A stretch of DNA of 64,000 bases from Adineta steineri (Eukaryota; Rotifera; Eurotatoria; Adinetida; Adinetidae), in NCBI GenBank assembly GCA_905250115.1, contig CAJNOI010000027.1:724918-788917 (forward strand), written 5' to 3'. Below the pieces are notes generated by a model that was not told where the DNA came from, did not search any database, and saw only the letters and a program-made list of their open reading frames with translations. Below are positions 35,253-50,218 of the stretch, one piece after another. The translations under genes were made by a program, and so were the position numbers. Position 1 is the first letter of the stretch. Every line of letters begins with the position of its first letter.

Positions 35253-35293
35253 GGTCGGTGTGGGTAAAAAAAGATATGCCGACATCCATACCC
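35253..35293. repeat. Telomere-like inverted repeat, weak
   Basis: GGTCGGTGTGGGT and, after a short A-rich loop, GACATCCATACCC are partly complementary and TGTGGG-like. The complementarity is weaker than in its neighbours. Confidence 0.4.
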
Positions 35294-35445
35294 TTTTTTA
35301 TATAAACTAATCAGATAAAAATCATAAAGAGATCTACTCTCATGCTTTTTTCAATATTCTTTGATTTGCCTACAATTTTCAAGACTTTAATAGGTGCTAC
35401 CGTATGTATAATTTAAAATTCAGTTTTAATGTGAAAAGATGAATA

Positions 35446-35495
35446 GGGTGTGGGTATGAGATAAGAATAACATCCACACCCATACTCTCATGATT
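35446..35495. repeat. Telomere-like hairpin, right of KS gene
   Basis: GGGTGTGG and CCACACCC form a perfect 8-bp stem around about 20 bases, extended by further TGTGGG-like sequence (GTATGAGA and CATACTCTC). It is the same kind of element as the one at 32945, on the other side of the KS gene. Confidence 0.6.
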
Positions 35496-36200
35496 ATAAA
35501 TTGATTTTGATGAGATACTATAAATAATTGAACAAGATCCCTTTTCTTTAGCATTGGTACTAAAATTATTAAGCTTTTAAAGAATTTTTTCACAGATATT
35601 AAGACTCCTAGCAGAATGGCATTTTGATTTATCGTTTAAAACTGTTGCATGTACTGAACTTCAAATCATGTTCCTTATGATTATATCTACCGATGAATAT
35701 CAAAGATTACATTTTTAGAAAAACAGAAAGGTAAATAATGAAAACCTACAAGTCTGAATTCAAATAATCATTTATTAAACATTAAAAAAAAATAAGAATT
35801 ATTCTTCATCGAGCAAACAAAAATTCACTCTTTATTTTTCTATATTTTCACTTGTCATTACGAGCACACAGTATAATAACATACCAGACAAAAAAAGAAA
35901 GCATACAAAAAATAAGAGATTATTAAAATACTGATACTTTTGTTATTTGTTCTAATGTACCGTCAATAGAAAAATTATCTATAAACGTACATATGGCTCA
36001 TTGTTACATAAAAACAAAGAATATATTATAAATATGTATATAACATAAAAAATATAAGTATGTTAAAGTTTTTATATTTAAGAAGAAAAAAATATAAGTT
36101 TTGTTTCGATATGAAAAAAAAATTGAATAGAATACAATCATTTCCCAAGACTAAATGAAATAAAAAAATAAAGTATTAAAAAATATGAAACAAAAATATC

Positions 36201-38677
<2,477 letters not shown>

Positions 38678-39250
38678 AATTCAATAAACGAAATACTTGA
38701 ATAATTGTAAATAGAATTTAAAAAACAAATGAGAGTTTTATAAATATTAGTTCATATACAAAGAAGACATATCACCAAAATAGAAATGTATTTATTTTTT
38801 TATTCATACAGCTAATCTATTGAGCTGTCATATATCCGATAGACAACTTCATTACTGACGTTGTTACCTGAACTCTACCTTTTTTTACTATAAGATTACA
38901 TAGAAATGTAAAGCAACAAACTATTTACATGAATAAGAGTGACATCTATAGAACATATTTGAAATATTTATGAAACGTATCATCTGTCAGAAACTATTAT
39001 TCTGAATCTCTGTCCTTCCATCTATGATTATTTGAAGTTATGACATATGCTGTCTATTTTATAATATGATATAAAAAAAAACTTTTATTTCTTTTATCAT
39101 CGTCAGTTAATCATAAGCAAGTCAAATGATAGTTAATATATCACACAAATCATCGGTTTCACAATAACATTAAAAACATAATTTAAAAACAACTTTAACA
39201 ACAATATCAGTTAAAATAAGACGATGAACTAATAAGTTCTTTGAAATAGA
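38678..39250. other. Intergenic, kinase promoter side
   Basis: These 573 bp of AT-rich DNA lie between the start of the kinase gene and the end of ALG1, both on the minus strand. No coding content or clear motif is seen. Confidence 0.4.
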
Positions 39251-40666
39251 CTATAGACGAATCAACGGTTTCATAACTGTTTCCCATTCTGTTGACCAAT
39301 TTTCATTTGATAGATTATTTTTTAAATTGGATTTTAAACTTTCCAATTTCAAACACCGGTCAGGATAACCACGAAGTAAACTTTCTAAACGATCGGATAA
39401 ATCATGTGAATCTTGAAAAATAACTCCATTTTGATCACGTCTAACTAATTCACCAATACAATCATAATGAACTGCACAAACAGGAACACCAACAGCAAAC
39501 ATATCAACTACTTTCATTGGTAAATCAAAGCCACTTGATGATTGATGAAGACATACACCTAGATCCGCACAACCTAATAATAATGGATAATCATCCGCAT
39601 CAAGCCATGGGAAACAAAATTCAATATGTTTATATTGTTCACGTTCACGTTCAACTTGTTCAATAAATTGATCTTTTAATGGACCTTTTCCAGTAACAAT
39701 ACAAACAATCGATGGTAGATTAGTCGTATCATCAGAACCATATTGTTTTAATGCATCAAATAATAATGTAAAATTTTCATCTTCACTCCAACTTGTACTA
39801 CTGACAAGAATAGCTGGTCGATCTTTAACATATGTAACATTATTTTTCTCATCTTCACTTGTAAAACGAGTTGAATCATCTAATTTTCCTTGAAATTGTT
39901 TATAAGAATATTTTGTAGACATTTTCATTAAAATTTGATGTTTTTCTTCTGTTGTTAAAATATGAAATTGATCAGTAGGTTTATCATAAAGTACAGATGC
40001 TTTAATCAAATGAACACCGAGATTTTGTTTAAATGTATCCGATACACATATATTTATATCAGCTAATTGACCGAGAAAAAATTCATATTTTTGACATAAA
40101 TGAACAATCCAATGTCTAACACCATGTTTTAATGCTAACATTGAATATCCATAATTATGCCAGTCAATAATTAAACGAGCTCCTCGTATTTTTGCAACTA
40201 AAAATGTTGTAAATATAGCTGGAATTGATGGTGGATTTTGAACACAGATAACATCAGGTTTAGGTAATTGACAAAGACGAATAAAAAGTGTACCAAATTG
40301 CCAAAGTATTTTTAAACCATATACCAATACAGCTGGTAAACCTTCTATTTGAGGAAATGGTTTAAGAGCTGATACATTAATATTATTATTGTTGGAAATA
40401 GTTTGACCAAGTTTTGATTCTAAATATCAAATGTCTATGAATAATAGAAAGAGCAGATGTTCAAGTAACCAACCTGCATAACCAATCAATTGTACATTGA
40501 ATTTATGCTTCTCAAATTGAATAGCATGATTGCACATGCGTGGACTTCGGCCAAGATCGCCAAGAACAACAATATGCGCACATTTTTGCGTTGTATTTGG
40601 TCGGCGTAATTTACCGACCATTATAATAATTCCAACAACAAATACAGCACACAAAAATGTTAACAT
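39251..40666 (-). CDS. ALG1: Chitobiosyldiphosphodolichol beta-mannosyltransferase
   Basis: Two exons (40666-40474 and 40419-39251, 54-bp intron; GGT TAT GCA G|AA TCA AAA) encode about 453 residues. The protein has an N-terminal membrane anchor (FLCAVFVVGIIIMVG), HIVVLGDLGRSPRMCNHAI, VQNPPSIPAIF, LIIDWHNYGYSMLAL, LVSSTSWSEDENF, VTGKGPLKDQF, FPWLDADDYPLLLGCADLGV and the donor-site region SSGFDLPMKVVDMFAVGVPVCA. It adds the first mannose to GlcNAc2-PP-dolichol on the cytosolic face of the ER during N-glycan precursor assembly. Length and motifs match the ALG1 family; no lesion is seen. Confidence 0.95.
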
Positions 40667-41019
40667 GTATCTAAAACAATTATTGTTTTAACATCGAATC
40701 TGAAAATTTATTTTCTTAATAATAAATCCGATATTATACTTAATGGGTTAAGTGCCCGTCAAACGATTACTTTTTCAATACATATGTCTCGTCTATCAAT
40801 TCTCACTAGAGAAAGAGAGAGAGAAAGTTGTCTTCTCATTAATGAATAAATCGAAGGAGATGACAATGGTCGAGACATGTAGTGAAGGTATTCATATGCG
40901 AACATGTGTCACCGTATCGGTCTGATGCATAATCACGCAAAGTTTATAATAATAGTAACAAAAAAACAGAAATAGAAGAAAGAAAAAAAAAAGTGTTCAA
41001 TCATTCCCTGCCAATCAGT
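40667..41019. other. Intergenic between ALG1 and EXOSC8
   Basis: 353 bp of AT-rich spacer with a GA-rich tract at 40807-40830 (GAGAAAGAGAGAGAGAAAG). Presumably contains the ALG1 promoter; no specific element is recognised. Confidence 0.4.
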
Positions 41020-41920
41020 CTATTGATTAAGTTTCCTACGCAATTGAAGAATATAATCACGAGCAAGTGAGTAACATTGATGGAATTTTTCTATTGAGAA
41101 TGGTGCACCACTTGTTTTATGTATTAAACATATTTGATCATTTTTTAATAGAACATAATGTAAAATACTTTTAGCTATATTTTCTTCTTCTACTGTTGGA
41201 TCAATTAAGAATCTATATTCTTGTTCATATTCATAGATAGCTAATGTACAACATAATGGTTCTTGTTCATGATTATATTGAAATGGTATTAATTCTTTTG
41301 TATAAACTAAAGGTTTTTGTGTATCAGGATCGATTTTAACTGTTGGAAAAGATGTATGACGTAATGCAATATTAAGAGCAAATAAACAACTATCAAATAA
41401 ATTGCCATCATTATTTAAACATTGAAAATCAATTTGTAAACGCCATACCCATTTACCTAAATTAAAATATCAAAAAATAAATTTCTTTTATTTTTATTTA
41501 TTATTAACCTTCTTCAATACATAAATCCTCTAAATTAATTAATTTTGATTTATAGATAATATCAAGTAAATGTTGACTTAATGTTAAATTTTCATTTATT
41601 ATTTGTTGTCGTCGACCGTATGTTGACCATGCTTGTGTACGTGGTAATAATACAACTGTTTGAATGAAACCTGATCGTAAAGATTTTAAAGATGGTTTTG
41701 TTAATTGACCAGTTATTGAACATATTACAGTTGTATTACCAAAACGTATCATGGATGAACCATAAGAATGTTGAAGGAGACTATCGAGGATTTGTACAGA
41801 TCGAGATTGATGAAATTTTCGTCCATCTGGACGAGAATGATCATGTTCATCAAGATATGTTCGATAATGTTCACTTAAATCAATAAATTTTTGTAATTCT
41901 TCATGATTATCTAGAGACAT
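41020..41920 (-). CDS. EXOSC8: RNA exosome subunit, RRP43/EXOSC8-like
   Basis: Two exons separated by a ~55-bp intron near 41452-41507 encode about 280 residues of an RNase PH-fold protein. Motifs are RPDGRKF, SSMIRFGNTTVICSI, VLLPRTQAW, LINLEDLCIEEGKWVWRLQIDFQ, CLNNDGNLFDSCLFALNIAL, LIDPTVEEENIA and ICLIHKTSGAP, ending LQLRRKLNQ. It belongs to the hexameric ring of the RNA exosome, which channels RNA to the catalytic subunits for 3'-5' decay and processing. The wording around DLCI..GK.VW and DGN..D.C.FAL fits EXOSC8 better than EXOSC7 or EXOSC9, but separating these paralogues by eye is not certain. Confidence 0.8.
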
Positions 41921-43756
41921 AATGATCTAAAAGATCAAGAAAATTTTATAGAGTTAAATATTTTTATCCTTGAACGAATGATCATTTTAGTAATCTATAT
42001 TATCTAACAAGAAAAAACATATTCAACGATGTAGAAAGCTTAATCGACAAACGATTTTCTTTTTTGATCAATTGTGAAGGCTATCGTGAACTTATCAGTA
42101 TACTAATCAACTTGAGACTTGTTTAACGCATGAATAGACTTTTGAAATTTAACCTAATAACAATAACATACGACTTGTTTATCTATGGAAATTAAGAAAA
42201 AGATATTGTCTTTTCGTAGATGCAAATAAATGAACTCTCATTATCGTAGATAGAAATAATCTTTTGTAAAGCAATGATTTAATTTTATTGTTTTGACAAT
42301 TGTAAATCGTTCAAAATTCATCTTAGAGTGTTGATCATTAACTGGCACGCGTACGTTTTTGTACGGATAAGAGGGAGGAGAGAAAAAAAAATGAGAGTAA
42401 GAGAACGAGAAAGTATTGTTTTGCTTCTTCTCTCATTTAATCAATGACCAATGTTCAATAGAGAGAGAGAGAATAAAAAAAAAGAAAAAAGAGATAGACG
42501 AGAAAGAAAAAATAGACCATAATTCACAAGTAGTAACTAGAATCGATCGACTACTGTTGTAGTTCAATTCAATTATCCTTTGAAAATTGCAATATACACA
42601 TGTACAATTAAGGTATGTGACACATTATCTCTTTTCTTTTCTCTTTCGAAATTCATTCTTTTTAATCAATCTAACATTATCATTGGATAATACGATAATA
42701 ATTACATCAGAAATCTATCTAGTAGTAATAGAATGTTCAGTTAGAGAAATATATTTGTCTATTTTTTTTCTTGTTTTTTATATGTATGAAGGTTAAGCCT
42801 TAAAGTAAAACGTACGACTAGTCATTAATAGAAAGCTATTAGAGCACGTATATAAATGGTCGTTTTTTTTCTAATTCTCGCTACATATGTATGTTGTTCT
42901 TCCGTCTAACTCTTTATAAAGGAGGCTCCCTTAGGGAAAAACATTCTACTTAGTATATAGCAAGCATTAATTTAACTCGGAAGAGTTTAAAAGCAATAAT
43001 TCATTTTTTTCCTCGATTCTAAAATTTTTTTGACTAGAATTAATTTCTTTTTACCATATACAAACAATAGGCTGATGATTGTCAAGTTATAAATGAGCTC
43101 AAAACAACGATATGAGAGAATGTCAAAGTTCATTAATGAGTTTATTCTATGTATCTCATCGTTGTTCATCGCATGAAATATGCTCATCAGTTAGCTATAG
43201 AAATAATGAAATATTCATTTTTAATCTATGTTTTATCTGAATAACTTCATCACACCCTATCATAGAATATACATTTTCTGCTACGTCAAACATATATATT
43301 TATAAGGGAGGAAAAAAAAGTCATCATTTATAAGAAGACAAACTGATGATGGTTGTAATGATTAGAATGTTAGGATGCTACACTTGGCATGTTTTCTCTA
43401 AATAGACAAAATAATAATAATAATAAACAATCACTCGATGTGCTAATCGTTTTTAGATGATATATTGGCTGTAACATAACACAGACAGACAATAACTCGT
43501 CAATTGATAATCTTTTACAGTTTATCCAATTGAATACCGGAAGGGTCAGACGAACACACGCACGCTCAATTACATAAGATAATATATAGATAAGAAAAGA
43601 CAAGACAGTATTATCCTTAAATCTTTTATGTACGTCAATAACAAATATATATATATACAGTTGCCGATGAAATATATAAAAAAATTGACTAGAAATCGTT
43701 GTTTTGCGAGAATAATTATATGCTTGAATATTTATATCTGACTTGTTATTATATAT
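41921..43756. other. Intergenic between EXOSC8 and photolyase
   Basis: About 1.8 kb without a convincing gene. It contains polypurine tracts (42369-42415 and 42459-42510, GAGAGA/AAAAAG-rich) and short TA-rich runs. Small open frames such as 42587-42796 (+) and 43370-43603 (-) lack any family resemblance. Confidence 0.5.
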
Positions 43757-45583
43757 CTATAAACTTGAATATCGTTTTTCATATTGTGCAACATCAAATT
43801 TTCGTTTACAACCATCATAATTCATATAACGAATTTTACCAAAAACTGGTCTTTCTTTCCAACCTTGATCATGAACTCCACACCTTAGAAAAAAAATTTC
43901 TAATATTTTATTTATAAAAAAAACGTTCTTCTCACATGCTCCACATAATTCCAACATAACCATTTGGATCACGTCCATCAAGATTATATTTATCATTTAA
44001 ATAGATAGCTATTTCAATAGCTTCTTCCGGTGTATTTGTCCATTCAAGAATTTTTTTTGCCCAATACATACGTAAAAATCCATGCATTTTACCTTCTTTA
44101 ATCATTTGAATTTCTGATGCATTCCATAATTTATCATATGTTCGAGCATATTCTAAATCATCACGGCTATATATATGAGTACGTTTATCATTTCGATGAT
44201 CATTTAAAGTTTTTTGTGCCCATTCCCACGCTCCATTAATATTATCATCTACAAAGAAAATAGATATAGAACTTTCTTGTAGTTTTAAATCTTTTATTAC
44301 AATTTGGTTGATAATAACAAAAGTTATCACTTAATTCTCTTCGTACAAATGCTTCTTCAATAAATGAATCACAAGCTTCTTTACATTTTGATCGTAATTT
44401 TGCCATAATAAGTAATGCGCGTTGTGGACTTATTTGTCCATAATGTAACCATGGAGATAGATTTGATATTACACACTTATTTGGATCATTACGTCCAATA
44501 GCAAAATTAGCTACACGTTGATCGATAAATGTTTCTAATTGTTCTATTCCACCAGTATAACCTATAGAAAATAAACTAGTTTTTATTCTTTTCGTTGAAT
44601 AAATATAAAAAATGTTTACCAGGTGTAGCCCAAGATACTTCATCAATAGTACGATCAACTTGTAAACTATCATCAGCTGCTTGCCAATCAGTCGGTTTGG
44701 CTTGTAAATGAGTAGGTGATACATGTGGATGTTTAATAACTGGAGGATATTCAGTAAAAAATTCAGTCATATTTACATGAAGTTTATTTCGTATTGTACG
44801 TGCAGCATATTCAAGTTTAGGTGATGCATGCCAACAAGGTACAACATTATGTGCATCAACCTTAAGAAAAAAATCGATATATATATATATAGTTGATGTT
44901 TTTACTTGTATAATAGGAATTGTTGTAATTTTTTTCGCAACATTATCAACCCATTGACGTGGTACACGTAAAGGTGAAAAATCAGTAATAATTGTTCCAA
45001 CTTTATATTTGTCAATAAATTTCGGTAAAACATTTTCTGCTTGTCCAGTTAATAAATGAAATGCAATATTTAATTGTTGACATTCTCTTTCAACTTCTCG
45101 TAAACCTTTAAGCATAAAACGATATGCACGTAATGGTGCAGCTAAAAATGTTGGTACTAAACAAAAAGCAACGTGTAATGGAAGTTGTTGTTTCAGTGCA
45201 AGTCTTTGAGCATAGAGCATTGCCCAATTATCTTGAACACGTTGATCACGTGACATCCAATAAAGTATTGTTTGAGAATCTTGTGGAATTATATTCATAT
45301 TATTCATAGGACGAACACGTGTTTTATTAAAATGAAAATCATTCACACTCGAACAAATATTTTTTCTAATATTATCAATAGCTGATTGAAGAGGTTTTAT
45401 AGTAAAATAATCGATTATAGTTGTATTTGTTTTTGTATTAGTTACTTTTTCAGCTAATTCATTCTTTTGTTCTTCTTCTTCGTTTTCAAAATGATCTTCT
45501 TTTTCACTCGTATTATTGTCTGATTCACTAGTTTTCTTCTCTCGTTTATTTATTGTTGGCATAGTTCCTTTTCGTTTTGACAT
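43757..45583 (-). CDS. Class II CPD photolyase (deoxyribodipyrimidine photolyase)
   Basis: Exons run from ATG 45583 to TAG 43757, with introns near 44910-44862, 44623-44565, 44298-44252 and 43937-43886. The N-terminal ~90 residues are acidic, Lys/Glu-rich and probably disordered. Then come [29 protein letters not shown], the [10 protein letters not shown] helix, [17 protein letters not shown], the [16 protein letters not shown] flavin-site region, [18 protein letters not shown], and the C-terminal FAD/DNA block [59 protein letters not shown]. These are the signatures of class II photolyases, which use blue light and FADH- to split cyclobutane pyrimidine dimers. The gene suits an animal that survives desiccation and radiation damage. 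Confidence 0.92.
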
Positions 45584-47242
45584 CTTTTTTTTCTTCTATT
45601 CTAAAAACAAAGCATATATATGTAAGAAACAAAAAAATTCTTCTTATTTTGATATATTCAAATTTAATGATATATGTAGATGTAAAACAAGCTGAACGAA
45701 TGCATCTAATCAGTTGTATATGCACTTCTCTATTCATCGATCAGATTGAAGAAACAAACGATGAATGAACGGCATTCGATTTGACGTGTGTATACTCAAT
45801 ACATACTTATCGTTCTTTTCTTTTACTATGAATCCAACCATCATCATTGATGCATTCATTAAGTCTCGTAAACTCTTGAGAAAAAGTAAGTTCATAAAAC
45901 AATAGAAAAGATTAAAATAGAAGATTTTTATATATTTGACCTCTTTTTTTTTATATATATTCATTTACAATAATTGAATATAAGTGCTTTTGTTATATCT
46001 CATAGAGTAAAAAAAAAAGATTTCCTTTCTTTTGATGATTAAATTATATTTCTTTTAAATTTTTAATAAATCCGGCAAACATAAAGATATACATACATAA
46101 ATATATTACATTGCATGTGTGTACAATGTATGTCTCAAGTAGCGACCATATGTCAACTTATGAGTTTGTGTGTATATGACGCAAACCTTAGAAAAAAAAA
46201 TCAAGTGTTCATTTCGGTCAACTATTCTCCGTATCGGATCAAAAAAAAAAGAAATTATTTGTCTTCAGCATCGGGGAGAAAAGAACTCTGAAAACAATTG
46301 AATGTGTCGATTAGTTTGTATATGACGAGCCGAATCTCTCTCTCTCTTTTTTTAATTCTATTTGATATTAGTTGTTGGTTACATAAGCAAATAACTAGCT
46401 AAAAAGAAGATGAATGAAAGACTAAGTAAAGAGGTTACATTTATTTGACGACATCGACACATCGACTTAAGCATGCGTTTAGATTACAATATATTTCTAA
46501 GTAAGTTATTTTATTTTCTTTCTTATAATTATCATCACGATGAATTACTTGTAATTGATCTGTATATAAACAGAAGATATTTTCTTTCATGGTCTTCAAT
46601 AGATAAATATACACGTGAATATTTTCTTTTCCTACATTTGAGTGTCGGCTTCCAATTTACATGAATGTGTGAAATCGAAACTAGACCTGTTTACTTTTCG
46701 ATTGTATACGATTGAGCAAAAAAAAAATGTTCAAAAGAATCAAATCTATATAGAAAGCTAAATTGATTTTGATTCATTCTCTGTTATTTCGATATCTTCG
46801 ATATTTCAAAGAAAGTTTATATGTGTACTTATTTGTCTGTTGACAAAACAGATGAGTAGGATTGAGTAATCGTACGCACGTACTCATCTGTTTCGAATAC
46901 CGACACAACTTTCTTTTTTTTTCTCGATATGTATGAATGAAGAAAAAAAAAGACAAACAAATATTTCTACGATTACTTTTATTCTTTAGGCTAAATAGTA
47001 TCGATATTAAAATACAAGGCGAGATATCGAATGAGCAATTATGAATAGAGAAGGTGATGGCAACAGATCGTTTAGGCAAGTTGCTGCTATTTATATGTGA
47101 ATCGGATGTCTCAAGAAGTTTCTAATCGATGCAAATTAGTATACTTTAGTGTGCAACATCTTTTTTTCTTCTTTTTCTTTTCTTAAGAAAAAAAATTAAC
47201 ATTAAATCGTCTAAACGTGCTTATAATCATAATGAGGAGATG

Positions 47243-47282
<40 letters not shown>

Positions 47283-50218
47283 TATGCTTACAATTAAAAA
47301 ATTCTATCTTTTTATAAATATAAACATAGAATAAGAAAATAGTCTCCAAATGTGAAGGTCAGTGAATTCTTTTATAATATGTTGCCTTTTAAGACTTCAT
47401 CTAATGAACCGTACGCCGTTTCACACGTCATCAAAAATGTGTAATGGTTGCAATGTACAGAAGAAATTGATAATTAGACAATCTTCATCGTCTGAACACA
47501 CATATATATATATATAGATGTGTATATATATATAGAACAATTGTCAACTCCCTCTTTTTTCTTCTTTTTAACGGTAGCTATTAGTGAATGAAATAAAAAA
47601 TAATAATCAAATTGTACACGACAATGACAACAAAAGAAAAACTTGAAAGCAAAAGTAGTCATAGTTGAAGCAGATTGCGCGCATCATTGAGAAAGATTGT
47701 ATGTATATAAATATGCATATGTATATATATATATATGCGTGTATATGCATGAGAAAAAAAAGCGCTAAACATTGAACGGTTCTATAGAAATAAAAGAATG
47801 AATATGCTTGCTTGTATATTAGAGAGTTATAATAATAGTCGATGAAAAACCTATTTAGAATCAAGGACTAAATAAATGAAAAGAGAGACAGAGCGAAGAA
47901 AAAAACGATATGCTGACCGATCGATATGATAGGTGTGTATATTAATGTAGGTTATTGATTATTTCTTCACTCTAAAGACATGAAGATGACACGTGCACTA
48001 TAATTTTCGTCTATATACATATCTTTACATATACATATTGAATATTTGTTGTCCTCCTTTTTTATTTTTTTCTTATATCTATGTAGGTATATCTATATAC
48101 TTCATTAAATCGATACTGACCGACTTTATTTTATTTTATTTTATTTTTTCATACAATTGTTCGTATCGAATAACTTGAGTCAGAACAAAGTAGGATTAGA
48201 GAGTCTTCATTCTCTCAATTTAATTAGAATGGGAACATGAATTAGTCATCTTCTCACATTGCGTCTTTTTCTTATTGGAAAAATCTACATTTGGCTAGAC
48301 AGTAGAATGATATAGAAGTGCATGTTCATTTCTATTACCATGATTATAAAGAGGAAATGAAAGAATAAATGACTAACATCATTTGCACTTCTCACATATA
48401 TATATATACATAGATCATCACATGTCAAAATTAACGGAAATACTTCTCTCTGTCAAATGACAATAGAGGTAAGTAAAGTGTCTTTATATATATATGTGTA
48501 TGTATTTGAAAAGAAACATGCGTTTCTACTTAATTCAATGGAAAACAAAGAAGAACACATACAGCGATAATGAAAACATCATTTTTCGATTATTTTTCTA
48601 AAACTTTACACACACACACATATATACAATAGATGTCTAAGTATCTATCATTTTTTCACACTTTCAATAGTTAATCGTTGTTGAGTTCGATTAATATGAT
48701 GCAACCTTTACTCAAATGACCACCTTGTTCATTCTTATACAGACATATACACACGGCAGGCACTTGTCACTGATTGACTATGAGTGGTCTTCGACTGCAC
48801 ACTTGCAAAGCAGCAGGATAAGCAGATATAACATGTAAACATTTCACATTAACAATCTCCTTATGTGATACAGTACGATCGAGTAGCAAAGACACAACCT
48901 TCATTACTGATTAATTCGAATATATATATTTTTTCCATATATTGTAATCTCTAGACAGTATGCCATGTAGAATAATGATTAGGCAAATTCGACTTAAATG
49001 AATTCTTTTTTTCTTGTATTATATCACATAACCTATTGTTTACAATAGACCTTCACTAACAGTAAAAATGGCTGATACGTAACGGTTCAGTGATCAAGTG
49101 TTAAAAAGGTTATATTATACAAAAAAGAAATGATCACCTGTGAAGAAAGAGAGAAGTAATAGAACGATAATAATAACAACGAACAACATTCTTCCTTTTT
49201 TTTCTCTCTTGTTCTCTAGTGAATCGGACGTCATCAACATCAAGATGAGTTTAGTTGATTTCCAGCTGTTTCTTCTTCTTTTTCCCTCTAGAGAGAAAAT
49301 AAAGATGCTTCTTCTTCTTCTTTACACGTAATGACATTCGGAATGTATATGTATATATATATATGCGCAAGCACTTCTTCCGTTTCACACGAAAGTGCCA
49401 TCATTAATCGACACATTCTTGTTTAGCAAATGAAAAAAAAAAGAAAGAAAAATCACTTGACCACAAAGATTTATCTGTCATTTATTTTCATACTAAGAAA
49501 ATAGAATAGATAAATAATTGTCAGTTTTCTTCGCTTTTCCGAAGTATAATTAGAGAGAAAAACTATAGTTTTCGTCTCTGTAAATGTATGCTTATCTATT
49601 CAAGTATGTATGACATAACCATGCACTGACCGTTTATTCAGTGTGATGGACATTGCGCATTAACTCACGCGCGTCACATACATACATACATACACATACT
49701 CTCTTTTCTATCGTTCTCTTTTTCCTCTATCGTTTATATGAATACTGAATTATTCATTATCGTTCTAATTGAACACAATCACAACGTTCATACACGCGCA
49801 TATGTCCAGTTCAATAAAGGTACTGTCATCTTCGATTTCCGCAACAATCGTTCTGTGACGAGTCTCTCGAGAATAAAAAATAGCAAGATCAGTAACAAGC
49901 TCATGCCGCCAAGGCTAGGGGTGTCAAAATCCATCTATTGCTAATGCAAATAAGCACTCTTAACAACGACTGCTTGTTTCATAATCAGTAGTGAACACGT
50001 AACGAATAGGGAGGAGAAAGAACGCACCACCAACGAAGGGATGAACAGGATATGACAACATTAAGTACACTGTAATAAACATCAGTATAGATATACAAAG
50101 AGAGAAAGAGAGAGAGAAAGAGAGAGAAAAAAAAATCCTTGAACAATCAGAAACGTTTCTCTTTCATTTTGTTTTATCTTATCATTCATTACACTTGATA
50201 TACTATTTGTAGATAATC
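45584..50218. other. Long gene-free AT-rich region with microsatellites
   Basis: 4.6 kb between divergent genes (photolyase on minus, LRR protein on plus). It holds a (TA)n tract at 47249-47278, other TATA runs near 47503-47535 and 47718-47738, an (AC)n tract at 48608-48622, a TTTTA repeat at 48127-48148 and a GA-rich tract at 50099-50132 just before the LRR gene. No frame resembles a protein family. It probably contains promoters for both flanking genes and 5' UTR sequence of the LRR gene. Confidence 0.55.

Larger units (their letters stand above)
35144..36200. other. Breakpoint and AT-rich spacer between accessory and core regions
   Basis: There is no coding region. The PKS similarity ends at ~35137. 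Two telomere-like inverted repeats follow (35253-35293 and 35446-35495), then 700 bp of AT-rich DNA up to the end of the kinase gene. This spacer separates the PKS/NRPS locus from the run of conserved animal genes. Confidence 0.5.

Noticed and set aside
47249-47278. TATATA tract as a possible promoter or origin
   Set aside because: A simple (TA)n microsatellite with no other support.
49738-49944. 68-codon plus-strand open frame upstream of the LRR gene
   Set aside because: No motif, no in-frame splice to the LRR signal peptide; probably chance.
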